From assembly GCF_017573465.1 (NCBI RefSeq), contig NZ_JAGEPF010000023.1, forward strand, positions 1 to 64,000: a stretch of DNA of 64,000 bases. Direction: 5' to 3'. The DNA is from Actinomadura violacea. Its GTDB lineage: Bacteria > Actinomycetota > Actinomycetes > Streptosporangiales > Streptosporangiaceae. Of the stretch, positions 17,295-25,626 are shown in pieces (the stretch's first letter is position 1; the number at the start of each line of letters is the position of its first letter). The notes under the pieces are model-generated. The model worked only from the letters and a program-made list of their open reading frames with translations, had not been told where the DNA came from and searched no databases. Position numbers and translations under genes: made by a program.

Positions 17295-17996
17295 GTGGGT
17301 CCGCGCGTTCCGGATGAAAAGGAGTACGTCCATGAACGGCTCGGAGACCGTTTCGAGCAGGCCACATCGTCCTACGACACCGCCCGCCGGGTAGAGACCC
17401 TCATCGACGAGTTCCTGTCCGATGAGATGGTGGCCGGCAAGAAGACGCTCGACGTCGGCTGCGGGCTCGGCTACTTCAGCGCGCGGCTGCACGAGCGGGG
17501 TGCGAAGGTCACGGCCATCGACCTGGGACCGAACCTCGTCGAGACCACCCGCAGGCGGGTGGGCTGCGACGGCGAGGTCGTCGACGCGCTCCGGCTGGTC
17601 GAGCACTTCGGCCCGGACAGCTTCGACCTGGTGGTGTCGTCGGAGTGCATCGAGCACACCCCGGACCCGCCCGAGGTGCTGCGGCAGATGGCGCGGGTGC
17701 TCAAGCCGGGCGGCCACATCTCGGTGAGCACGCCGAACCTGCTCTGGAGCCCGATCGTCAAGCTCGCGACCGCGCTGAAGCTACGTCCCTTCGACGGCTT
17801 TGAGAATTTCAGTACGTGGCGGACGCTGAAGGGGCCCCTGGAGGAGCACGGCGTCATCATCCTCCGGGAAAAGGGGCTGCACATCTTCCCATTCCAGTTC
17901 GGTATGCACGAGCGCTCGAGGTGGTGTGACGGGAATCTGCAGAGACTGCGTTCCCTGATGCTGAACTACTGCGTCCTCGGACAGAAGCGGTTCTGA
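17295..17996 (+). CDS. UbiG-like SAM-dependent methyltransferase
   Basis: A 233-residue class I methyltransferase. Motif I is TLDVGCGLGYFSARL, the acidic loop is AIDLGPNLVE, and SSECIEHTPDPPEVLRQM and VLKPGGHISVSTPN follow. This matches the UbiG/type 11 families. The GTG at 17295 lies 6 bp after AAAGGAG; GTG 17289 and TTG 17268 are alternatives. It is probably the last tailoring gene of the polyketide cluster, either an O-methyltransferase or a sugar methyltransferase. Confidence 0.82.
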   Translation: MGPRVPDEKEYVHERLGDRFEQATSSYDTARRVETLIDEFLSDEMVAGKKTLDVGCGLGYFSARLHERGAKVTAIDLGPNLVETTRRRVGCDGEVVDALRLVEHFGPDSFDLVVSSECIEHTPDPPEVLRQMARVLKPGGHISVSTPNLLWSPIVKLATALKLRPFDGFENFSTWRTLKGPLEEHGVIILREKGLHIFPFQFGMHERSRWCDGNLQRLRSLMLNYCVLGQKRF

Positions 17997-18035
17997 GGGC
18001 ACCGCGGCCGCACACCGCCGCGAGTCTCGCCGCCT

Positions 18036-18110
18036 GACGGGGCTCCTCCAGCGCTTCCGCCCGCCGGGGAATCCGCCCGCCGGGGCGCGCAGTGCCGGAG
18101 GAGCCCCGTC
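18036..18110. terminator. Long-loop inverted repeat between convergent genes
   Basis: GACGGGGCTCCTCC (18036-18049) pairs perfectly with 18097-18110. The 47-nt loop itself holds a direct repeat of CGCCCGCCGGGG. It lies between the methyltransferase ending at 17996 and the GtrA gene ending at 18200, so it may end transcription in both directions. Confidence 0.6.
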
Positions 18111-18199
18111 TCGCGTTGGGATGCCGTGCTGACACGCTGCTCCGAGACGCCCGCTCATCGCGGCCTCGTCCTTCCGGGCGCCGGTGGGGCGCCCGCCTG

Positions 18200-18673
18200 T
18201 CAGACGCGGGTGCGGTCGTGCGAGGGAGCCCGCGGCTCGTCGGCGGGCAGGAAGACCCACTTCTTGTAGGTCAGGTAGCGGGCCAGCGAAGCGAGCGTCA
18301 CGCCGACCAGCAGGGACACGTCGTAGGACACCGTGTCGTGCAGGTCCAGCACGCACACGGTGAAGCCGATCGAGAAGAGCTGGATCAGCAGCGCGAGGCC
18401 GTTCAGGACGAAGAACGCGAGATACTCGCGGGCCAGGTTGGTGCGCCTGCGGTCGCGGAAGATCCAGCAGCGGTTGCCGGCGAATGACACGGACACGGCG
18501 ACCACCGTGGCGATCGCGTTCGAGGCGAGCGGCCCGAGGCGCAGGCCGAGGTGCAGGCCGATCGTCCCGAAGACGGCCAGCAGGGTGCTGACCACGGCCA
18601 TCACCCCGAATTTGGACAGCTCCGCGGTCAGCCGGGCGAGTCGCTCGCGCCGCGTTGGTGGCTCCTCGGACAT
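18200..18673 (-). CDS. GtrA-family membrane protein
   Basis: A 157-residue protein with four hydrophobic segments. It starts SKFGVMAVVSTLLAVFGTIG and contains AGNRCWIF and an ARYLTYKKWVF end, as in GtrA proteins. These are thought to help flip or transfer polyprenyl-phosphate sugars across the membrane. The ATG at 18673 has GGAGG about ten bases upstream. The next genes, divergent from it, are a methyltransferase and a GT-C glycosyltransferase, which supports a cell-surface sugar role. Confidence 0.85.
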   Translation of the reverse strand: MSEEPPTRRERLARLTAELSKFGVMAVVSTLLAVFGTIGLHLGLRLGPLASNAIATVVAVSVSFAGNRCWIFRDRRRTNLAREYLAFFVLNGLALLIQLFSIGFTVCVLDLHDTVSYDVSLLVGVTLASLARYLTYKKWVFLPADEPRAPSHDRTRV

Positions 18674-18909
18674 CCGGCCGCCCCTCCGAATTCGCGACAG
18701 ACGCGTCCATCGGAGCCTCGCATTCGCGCCTTGAGCCCACCTCGATCTCCGGTCGAGGGCCGCACCGTCCCATGCCTCCATGCCGACGGCGCCACCGTCC
18801 TATAGGCCGGTCTCCTCCGGCCTATATCGAGCCCGATTCGAGGCGGCGCTGCGATGGTGCAGGGGAACGGAACGCTCGGTCCGCCTTCGGTTGCTGTCCC
18901 GTCCTCGGA

Positions 18910-19701
18910 ATGGCTGGGGTGACGCCTGTGGAAACTCCCATCTACCACCAACTCGCCGCCGTCGAGAGCTCGCACTGGTGGTTCCAGGGAAGGCGGCGGA
19001 TCGTCGCGACGATGCTGCGCGACTACCTCGCCGATCACCGCGCCTCGGGGGTGCCCGGGCTGCGCGTCCTCGACGTCGGGTCGGGGATGGGGGAGATGGT
19101 CGACATGCTGCGGGCGTTCGGCCGGGTCACGGCGATGGACAGTTCCGAGCACGCCATCGAGTACCTGCGGCAGCGGCATCCGACCGGCGTTTCGGCACGG
19201 CGCGGCCTGGTGCCCGACGACCTGGCCGAAGACGAGGAGTTCGACCTGGTCACGGCGTTCGACGTGGTCGAGCACATCGACGACGACGTCGCGGCGCTGC
19301 GGGGGTTCCGGCGGGTGCTGGCGCCGGGCGGCCGACTGGTCCTCACCGTCCCGGCCTTCCCGGTCCTGTGGAGCCACCATGACGTGTACGCGGGGCACGT
19401 CAGGCGCTACCGCCGCCACCACCTGCGCGACCTGCTGCGGCAGGCGGGCGGCTTCCAGGCAGACCGGATCGCCTACTTCAACTCGCTGCTGTTCCTGCCG
19501 GCGTTCGCGGCCCGCACGGCGGGCAGGTTGCGGCGGCGGGTCGTGCCGCGCGAGGCCGAACGGGTCGACCCGCACCTGGCGCTGCCCGCGCCGCGGACCA
19601 ACCGCCTCCTGTACGGCGTCTTCGCCTCCGAGGCGCGGATGCTGCCCCACGTCGATCCGCCCTTCGGGGTCTCTCTGATCGCGCTGTGCCGTGCTTCCTG
19701 A
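18910..19701 (+). CDS. SAM-dependent methyltransferase
   Basis: A 263-residue class I methyltransferase. It has HWWFQGRRRIVATML, then motif I VLDVGSGMGEMVDML, AFDVVEHIDDD and VLAPGGRLVLTVPAF. The HWWF...RR start is typical of methyltransferases acting on lipid-linked or glycan substrates beside GtrA and GT genes. ATG 18910 is taken, with GTG 18919 or 18928 possible. It is read together with the GT-C gene 45 bp downstream. Confidence 0.8.
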   Translation: MAGVTPVETPIYHQLAAVESSHWWFQGRRRIVATMLRDYLADHRASGVPGLRVLDVGSGMGEMVDMLRAFGRVTAMDSSEHAIEYLRQRHPTGVSARRGLVPDDLAEDEEFDLVTAFDVVEHIDDDVAALRGFRRVLAPGGRLVLTVPAFPVLWSHHDVYAGHVRRYRRHHLRDLLRQAGGFQADRIAYFNSLLFLPAFAARTAGRLRRRVVPREAERVDPHLALPAPRTNRLLYGVFASEARMLPHVDPPFGVSLIALCRAS

Positions 19702-19746
19702 GAAAGGGCGGGGCTCTCTCCGTCCCGGCAACACTCACGTTGAAAT

Positions 19747-21105
19747 GTGGTCGAAATGACGAATCTGGATGAAGGCGTGGCCAAGCCGGGGGCCCCTCCC
19801 GCGAGCCGCCCACTGCCGGGGACATCCCTGCTGGTAGTAGCGGCCATCGCCGTCCCCGCCCTGGCCGTGCGGCTGTTCTTCTTCGATTACAGGTCGGAGG
19901 ACTATGTCGACTTCTACCGCCTGTGGTACGCGTTCATCGAGCACAACGGCGGCTTCGGCGCGCTTCAGCACAAGTTCTCCGCCTACAACGTTCCGTACCT
20001 CTATCTGCTCGCCGTCACCGTCCAGTTGCGGATTCCGCCCCTGGTCGCGGTGAAGCTGATATCGGTCGTATTCGACATCGTGCTCGGCTGGTACTCGTAC
20101 CGGATCCTCCGGATGCGGTACCCGTCGGGCTGGGCCGCGCCGGCCGGAGCGGCGGTGGTCGTCCTGCTGCCGACGGTCGTGGTGAACAGCTCCATGTGGG
20201 GCCAGTGCGACTCGTCCTACGCCGCTTTCTCGATCGGTGGTCTGTACTACCTGCTGCAACGTAGGCACTGGACGGCGTGCTCGTTCTTCGGGCTCGCGCT
20301 GGCGTTCAAACTCCAGGTGGTATTCCTGTTCCCGGTCCTGCTGCTCCTGGCCGTCGGCAAGCGCTTGCCGTGGCGGACCCTGGCGGCCGTTCCCGGCGTC
20401 TACCTGCTGCTCGACGTGCCGGCCCTGTTGCTCGGGGCCAAGCCCGTCGATCTGCTCAGGGTCTACTACGACCAGGCGTCCCTGCTCCGCGGCAAGTTCA
20501 TCGTCACCGCCCCCAGCGCCTTCCAGTACCTGGGTTCCTGGAACTCGGAGACGCTGCAGAAGTCGGCGACCGTCTTCACCGGTCTCCTGGTGCTCGCCCT
20601 GATCGCCCTGATCGCGCTGCGCAGGGTCGAACTCACCGACCTCCGCGTGCTCCTGGCGGCCACGGCGTCGGTGCTGCTGGTGCCGTTCCTGCTGCCCAAC
20701 ATGCACGAGCGCTACTTCTACCTCGCGGACGTGCTGACGGTCATCACCGCGTTCTGGCTCCCGCGCCGGCTCTGGTACGTGCCGATCCTGACCCAGTTCG
20801 CCTCCCTGTTCGCCTACATTCCGTACCTGCTGCTCCCGTACCGCCTCCGCGACCTCACCGGCGACCGGCATGTCGCGAACGGCTCCGGGTTCACCGACCC
20901 CCCGCCGGGAACGGGCTGGCTGGCGTCGGCGATGCGCGATGCCTCCGACCCCCTGAAGGTGCTGCGCCGGCTGTTCCACCCGGTGATCAGCTACGAGATC
21001 CTCGCCACCGCGATCCTGGTCGCCCTGGTCGCCACGGTCGTGGTCACCGCGCGCGAGTTCCGGCCCGCACCGGAGCCGAACAGGGGAAGCGGACTGGACA
21101 AGTAA
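19747..21105 (+). CDS. GT-C membrane glycosyltransferase (ALG6/ALG8- or Gpi18-like)
   Basis: A 452-residue polytopic membrane protein with about 10-11 hydrophobic segments. Loop 1 has RSEDYVDFYRLWYAFIEHNGG with the acidic pair expected for GT-C enzymes that use polyprenyl-phosphate sugars. FKLQVVFLFP and the late MHERYFYLADV motif are typical of the ALG6/8 and Gpi18-like bacterial proteins. GTG 19747 or ATG 19756 is the start. With GtrA and the methyltransferase it forms a sugar-transfer group that may or may not belong to the polyketide cluster. Confidence 0.8.
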   Translation: MVEMTNLDEGVAKPGAPPASRPLPGTSLLVVAAIAVPALAVRLFFFDYRSEDYVDFYRLWYAFIEHNGGFGALQHKFSAYNVPYLYLLAVTVQLRIPPLVAVKLISVVFDIVLGWYSYRILRMRYPSGWAAPAGAAVVVLLPTVVVNSSMWGQCDSSYAAFSIGGLYYLLQRRHWTACSFFGLALAFKLQVVFLFPVLLLLAVGKRLPWRTLAAVPGVYLLLDVPALLLGAKPVDLLRVYYDQASLLRGKFIVTAPSAFQYLGSWNSETLQKSATVFTGLLVLALIALIALRRVELTDLRVLLAATASVLLVPFLLPNMHERYFYLADVLTVITAFWLPRRLWYVPILTQFASLFAYIPYLLLPYRLRDLTGDRHVANGSGFTDPPPGTGWLASAMRDASDPLKVLRRLFHPVISYEILATAILVALVATVVVTAREFRPAPEPNRGSGLDK

Positions 21106-21256
21106 CGGCGGATCTGGCGATTAAGGAAGAGATGCCACATGACCGAGACCGCCGCGGATAAGAGGTCATACCAAGATGTGTATGTCAGCATGACATGTAG
21201 TGATGATCGGTGTGGTGTGGGTGGGTCCGTAAGGGCGAGTACCCCCGTGGATAGTG

Positions 21257-21430
21257 CCTGACAGCCTGGGGGAGCGGATCGAGCCGCTGCTGCCGGAGGT
21301 GGAGCGCCGTAAGCGCCATGCCGGACGGAAGCGGTTGGAGGACCGCCGGTTGTGTGCGGGATCTTGTTCGTGCTGCATACGGGCTTCGGTTCCATCAGCG
21401 TCCCGGCAGGCGGTTCCCTGCGGTGGCCGG
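21257..21430 (+). pseudogene. IS5-family transposase remnant
   Basis: PDSLGERIEPLLPEVERRKR with GRKRLEDRR, then in a shifted frame CGILFVLHTGFGS, resembles the N-terminus of actinobacterial IS5-type transposases (the consensus has W-ERIEPLLP and LCGILFVLHTG). A frameshift occurs near 21355 and the catalytic part is missing. No terminal inverted repeats were recognised. Confidence 0.6.
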
Positions 21431-21501
21431 TAGGCCGCCGAGCGGGGTTGCGTGCTGGGGGTTGGTGGTGATGCGGGGGGCTGACTGCGGCGGAGATCCG
21501 T

Positions 21502-22317
21502 GTGCTGCCCGTCTTGGCTGCCGGAACCACCTACAAGACCTGCGGATGCCGCACCCCCGAGGGGCGGCTGCTGGGCAGGAAATGCCCGAAACTGCGCCGC
21601 AAGAGCGGGTCGTGGAGCCCGACCCACGGCACTTGGTACTACCAGTACGAACTCCCGCCCCGCCCGGACGGGACCCGCCGCAACCCCATCCGCCGCGGCG
21701 GAAACCTCCTCTAGGACGACGCCGAAGCCGAGATCGGCAAACTCCACGAACTGCTGGCCGTCACCGACGACCCCGACCACCGCCATGCATCATCGACCTC
21801 ATCACCACCACCCTCAAAACCATCAAGCGGCTGTCAGAGCCAGAGGAGGTGCGCCGCAAGATCCGCACCGGCCAAGTCCTGGACACCACCATCACCGTCG
21901 GGCAGTGGCTCACCCTGTGGCTGGCCGGCCGCAAGGGGCTGCGCGCCAGCACCATCCGCAGCTACCACACCCACATCCACGACCACCTGATCCCCGCCAT
22001 CGGCCGCATCCGCCTGGACCGGCTGCGCGCCGCCGACGTGGAGGCGGTGTTCGAGGCCATCGACGAACACAACGAACTCATCACCTGCGCCCGCACCACC
22101 GGCGACCCCGCCCTGCCTGCCCGCGTGATGGGATGCCGGGTGGTCGGTGCGGCGACCAAGCACCGGATCCGCGCCACCCTGCGCGCTGCGCTCAACAAAG
22201 CGATCCGGGAACGACGCATCGACCTCAACGTCGCCTCCCTGATCGAACTCCCACCCGGCAAATGCCCCAAGGCGCTGATCTGGACGCCCGAACGGATCCA
22301 ACAATGGGAACAGGCCC
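21502..22317 (+). pseudogene. Tyrosine integrase N-terminal remnant
   Basis: Encodes the arm and core-binding domains of an actinomycete site-specific integrase: GSWSPTHGTWYYQYELP, then VGQWLTLWLAGRKGLRAST, HLIPAIGRIRLDRL and ATKHRIRATLRAALNKAIRE. It is dead three times over. There is an in-frame TAG at 21712-21714, a frameshift near 21783, and truncation at about 22317 before the catalytic Arg/His/Tyr domain. The downstream sequence is an unrelated transporter tail. Confidence 0.8.
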
Positions 22318-22545
22318 GCCTACGCGCTGTCGGCGTCCGCCGGGGTGCTCGTCTCAATCGCGAACCTGCTGTTCCCGCTCGCCGACCGCAGCGGCGACCT
22401 GTCGGTCTTGGCGCTGAGCGTCGCCCTGTACCCGGCCGGGACGGGCCTGCTCGCCCGCGGCGTCCTGCGCGAGCGGATCGGCTGCGGCCAGATCGCAGGA
22501 CTGGGCACCACCGCCGTCGCGGTCAGCCTGCTGGCCCTCACCTGA
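22318..22545 (+). pseudogene. EamA/DMT transporter C-terminal remnant
   Basis: The last ~75 codons of a 10-TM EamA-family permease: SASAGVLVSIANLLFPLADR, LSVALYPAGTGLLARGV and LRERIGCGQIAGLGTTAVAV. It is fused directly to the broken integrase upstream, in another frame, so the rest of the gene has been lost at the recombination junction. Confidence 0.7.
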
Positions 22546-22610
22546 CCCGGCTCCTGCCTCTCATCGTTGCCGATCAGGCAAGGCGGCCACCGCCGACACC
22601 AGCCCCTGTC

Positions 22611-23741
22611 TCAGAGGCGGTGGGCGGGCAGGGTGGGGACGGTGTCGGTCCAGCCCTGCCGGAGGACGAGGGTGTACCCGTCGAGCTCGCCCGCGAGGCG
22701 GCTCTCCACGGCGAGGGGGCGTCCCGTCCGCGGGTCGATGATCAGCCTGATGTTCATGGCGCCGGTAGCGGTCCAGAAGGCGACCCCGTGGCGGCCGAGG
22801 CGGTCGGTGACGATTCCATGGCTTCGGTCGATCGGAAGGCCGGCCAGCACCCGGTACAGGGCGGCCTGGACGGCGGGCGGCGCGGGGGCGCCGACCAGCA
22901 GATCGGTGATCTGCTGGAAGGTGACGTCCGGCGGGGGAGTCCGGCCGGCCTTCGGTTCCGTCGCCGAGGCGGTGGAGCCGAGCCACAGCTCGTCCAGCGC
23001 CGTCTTGAGCGCTGTGGGATCGGGGGGCAGCGCGGCGATCTGATCGAGGGTGATCGGGACGCCCGCCGCGCTCGGATAGGTCGGCTCTTCTCGCCGGGTC
23101 GTGCGCATGGTGCGTTGCAGGGCGAGCGCCGCAGGTGGGGCCGCCCGCAGGCCGACGCTCATGCCGTGGATCTCGCACGTGCGGGGACGCGGTGCGCCGG
23201 CCCGCAGCCAGGCGCGTTCGTCGGCGCCGCTCAGTCTCCGGTCGGTGACCGCATCGACGACGAGCCAGCTGGTGTCGCGCCCGGATCGGGCTGCCCAGAG
23301 CCGGGCGCGGCACGTCGAGGAGAAGCGGTACAGGGGTTTCGCGGTGGGGGGCGGCGGTTTCGCGGCGGTGTCGCCCAGGTAGCTCGCCGTGGTGTAGGTG
23401 CTGAGGTCGGCCGTCCAGTACCGTCCTGCCGCCGTGTCGCCTTCCTGGAGCGTCGTGGCGGCGGCGAGGAGGGTCCGGCGTGCCGACGGCGGATCGGTGT
23501 CCTGGCCGGTCGGGCGTGCCACGACGATCAACCCGGCGACCAGGGCCGCCGCCGCGACGGTGGTGCCGCCGTACCGGATGCGCCGTCTGGGCGCGCGGGC
23601 GGGGACACGGCCCGGTTCCGGTTCCGGTTTCGACATCGCAAGGGCGCGGATGCGTTCAAGCCGTCCGGGATCGGCGGGCGGGTCGAGCCGGTCCGGCCGG
23701 ACGGCCGCCATCGTCGCCAGCAGATCGGTCTTCCTACTCAT
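22611..23741 (-). CDS. CU044_5270-type membrane protein, sigma-factor partner
   Basis: A 376-residue protein with one hydrophobic segment at about residues 58-75 (TTVAAAALVAGLIVVA) after a basic cytoplasmic N-terminus (PARAPRRRIRYGG), and a large extracytoplasmic domain. This is the usual layout of the CU044_5270 family, which follows ECF sigma genes and probably acts as an anti-sigma or signal-sensing partner. The ATG at 23741 has AAAGG five bases upstream and overlaps the sigma stop by 8 bp, so the two are coupled. Confidence 0.78.
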   Translation of the reverse strand: MSRKTDLLATMAAVRPDRLDPPADPGRLERIRALAMSKPEPEPGRVPARAPRRRIRYGGTTVAAAALVAGLIVVARPTGQDTDPPSARRTLLAAATTLQEGDTAAGRYWTADLSTYTTASYLGDTAAKPPPPTAKPLYRFSSTCRARLWAARSGRDTSWLVVDAVTDRRLSGADERAWLRAGAPRPRTCEIHGMSVGLRAAPPAALALQRTMRTTRREEPTYPSAAGVPITLDQIAALPPDPTALKTALDELWLGSTASATEPKAGRTPPPDVTFQQITDLLVGAPAPPAVQAALYRVLAGLPIDRSHGIVTDRLGRHGVAFWTATGAMNIRLIIDPRTGRPLAVESRLAGELDGYTLVLRQGWTDTVPTLPAHRL

Positions 23742-24327
23742 CGGTGTCACCTTTACTTCCCGGATCCGCGTCGCGCGTCGCGTCGTCGATGTGGCGGTCG
23801 AGGTGGCGGCGCGCCCGGTGGACGCGCATGGTGAGCGCGGGCCGGGAACAGCCCAGGACCTCGGCGGCCTCGCGCGGCGACAGCCCGTGCCAGCCGAGCA
23901 GCATCAGGACCTCGCGGTCCCGTTCGGGCAGCGCGGCTAGCGCCCGCAGCAGGACGTTCCGGTCGACGACCAGCTCGGCGACGTCCCCGGCGACCGGTGG
24001 CGAGGTCGTCGCCCAGGCATGCAGTTCCGCGGCGATCAGCTCCTGCCGCGCCGCCTGCCGCCACTGCTCCCGGATCACGTTGCGCGCGACGCCGATCAGC
24101 CAGGCCAGCGGAACCTCCGGCACCACGTCGCGCCGCCGCCACGCGATGACGAACGTCTCGCTGGCCACCTCCTCGGCGAGCGCGCCGCCGACCCGCGTCA
24201 CCGCGTAGGCGTACACGCGGGCGAAGTAGCGGCCGAACAGCTCGTCGAACCATTCGGTCGACCCCCGGTCCGCGCACTCGGCGCGAGGCTCCCGACTGCT
24301 CACGCCACGCTCGTCCAATCCCGTCAC
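23734..24327 (-). CDS. ECF RNA polymerase sigma factor
   Basis: A 197-residue sigma-70 family protein. Region 2 spans LFGRYFARVYAYAVTRV to AWLIGVARNVIREQWR. Region 4 is ALPERDREVLMLLGWHGLSP with REAAEVLGCSRPALTMRVHRAR. The GTG at 24327 lacks a clear ribosome site and a GTG at 24306 is the alternative; the long frame upstream to 24588 has no family content. It is translationally coupled to the CU044_5270-type gene and probably controlled by it. Confidence 0.87.
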   Translation of the reverse strand: MTGLDERGVSSREPRAECADRGSTEWFDELFGRYFARVYAYAVTRVGGALAEEVASETFVIAWRRRDVVPEVPLAWLIGVARNVIREQWRQAARQELIAAELHAWATTSPPVAGDVAELVVDRNVLLRALAALPERDREVLMLLGWHGLSPREAAEVLGCSRPALTMRVHRARRHLDRHIDDATRDADPGSKGDTDE

Positions 24328-24661
24328 ACTGAGAAGTGAGCAAAACCAGCCCGATATCACCAGAGACAGGAAGATGATCCTCCGCTCGCCCGGGAACGGT
24401 GTCGGAGACCACGGATGCGCGGCTGCGTGCGGACGGCCGCCGGGGGACGCGGCGACGCGGTGGCTCTCGACGGCCGTGGCCGCGGTGCTCGGTCCTCGGT
24501 CACCACGGATGGGCTGAGCGGGCAAAGCGGCTCGATCCGCCGCCGCACGGCATCGGTCAACTCGTGCCGTCCCGCCGCGACACATCATCGACCCCGCCCC
24601 AGCGCTACGCCACGGGTGAAACGCCGTGGCGATGCTGTCGGCGGCCGACGATAGTGAGGGG

Positions 24662-25081
24662 ATGTCGAACCAAGATCACACCGAAAGCCTCCGCGACGCC
24701 GAACGGCGTCTTCAGGCCGCCCAGCTGGCCTCCGATGTCGATGCGCTGACCGAGCTGATCGATGACGAGGCGTGGTTCACCGGCCCCGACGGGGGTCTGT
24801 ACTCCAAGCAGGACGACCTGAGCGCGCACCAGACCGGCCATCAGGTGCTGAGCCGCGTCGAGGAGGAAGAACTGCGGGTGCTCGCCACCGAGCACATCGG
24901 TGTCACCTGGTTCCTGGGCACCCTGGAAGGCGCCGTCGGCGGCCGGCCGATGTCCGCCCGGATGCGCTACACCCGCACCTGGACCCGTTCCGACCGGATG
25001 GGCTGGAAGATCATCGCAGCGCACGCCATGTTCCTGACCAACGAGCCCTCCAGCACCAGCGACGACACCAACGGCCACTGA
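24662..25081 (+). CDS. SnoaL/DUF4440-like NTF2-fold protein
   Basis: A 139-residue NTF2-like protein: DAERRLQAAQLASDVDALTE, LIDDEAWFTGPDGGLYSKQD and a C-terminal YTRTWTRSDRMGWKIIAAHA. This pattern matches DUF4440 and related SnoaL_3 proteins of unknown substrate. The ATG at 24662 follows GTGAGGGG. It is divergent from the sigma factor and has no obvious operon partner. Confidence 0.8.
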   Translation: MSNQDHTESLRDAERRLQAAQLASDVDALTELIDDEAWFTGPDGGLYSKQDDLSAHQTGHQVLSRVEEEELRVLATEHIGVTWFLGTLEGAVGGRPMSARMRYTRTWTRSDRMGWKIIAAHAMFLTNEPSSTSDDTNGH

Positions 25082-25626
25082 GCAGACCGCCCCGGCACTG
25101 ATCCAGACGACGCCGCAACACCACGATCGATCAACACCCCGTGCAGGCCGCCGAGAAACTCTCTTGCCGCGATTCGCGGCTCTGCCGACGACAGAGTTGG
25201 TCCAGAGAAGACCGAGGCCTTTGCGGATCAGACTCCGGACAGGCCACCGGCCTCTCCGGCGGCCCGCGTCGCGGCCTGGGTGGTTATGTATGTACTAACG
25301 CGACGTGCGTGCGCGTTCCAGCAGTTCGGTGGTCGCCTGCCACAGGCGTCGCTCGCGGTCGTTCGCGACCGGCTGCACCTCCGTCAGCTTGGTCTTCACG
25401 ACGAACGCGCCGTCGCGCAGGTGTGCCCACTGGTCGTCGAGAGCCATCGCTGCCGGCAGCGGCCCTGAACGTCGGGGTGTCGACATGCCGGGTATCCGGG
25501 CTAGGACGCGGCTGATCGTCTGGAACGCCTTCGGGGCGCTACGGCCGAGCGCGGTGCCGGGCCTCCAGCCCGGTTCGAACACCGACACGATGCTGATGGC
25601 ACGAGGTCTGAGAGGCTCGGGGTGTC
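25082..25626. other. 545-bp gap with a weak minus-strand frame
   Basis: No firm gene is seen. A 97-codon minus-strand frame (25295-25588) ends in NDRERRLWQATTELLERA, faintly like the C-terminal tail of a short-chain dehydrogenase (LWEVSEEL), so it may be a relic. The rest shows no recognisable feature. Confidence 0.35.

Noticed and set aside
21318..23834. 838-codon plus-strand frame running from the integrase relic through the CU044_5270-type gene.
   Set aside because: Only the middle part has integrase similarity; the rest is antisense to the real minus-strand gene, so it is not one protein.
25565..25590. GGTTCGAAC stretch resembling a tRNA T-loop.
   Set aside because: The flanking stem does not pair and no acceptor, D or anticodon arms can be built.
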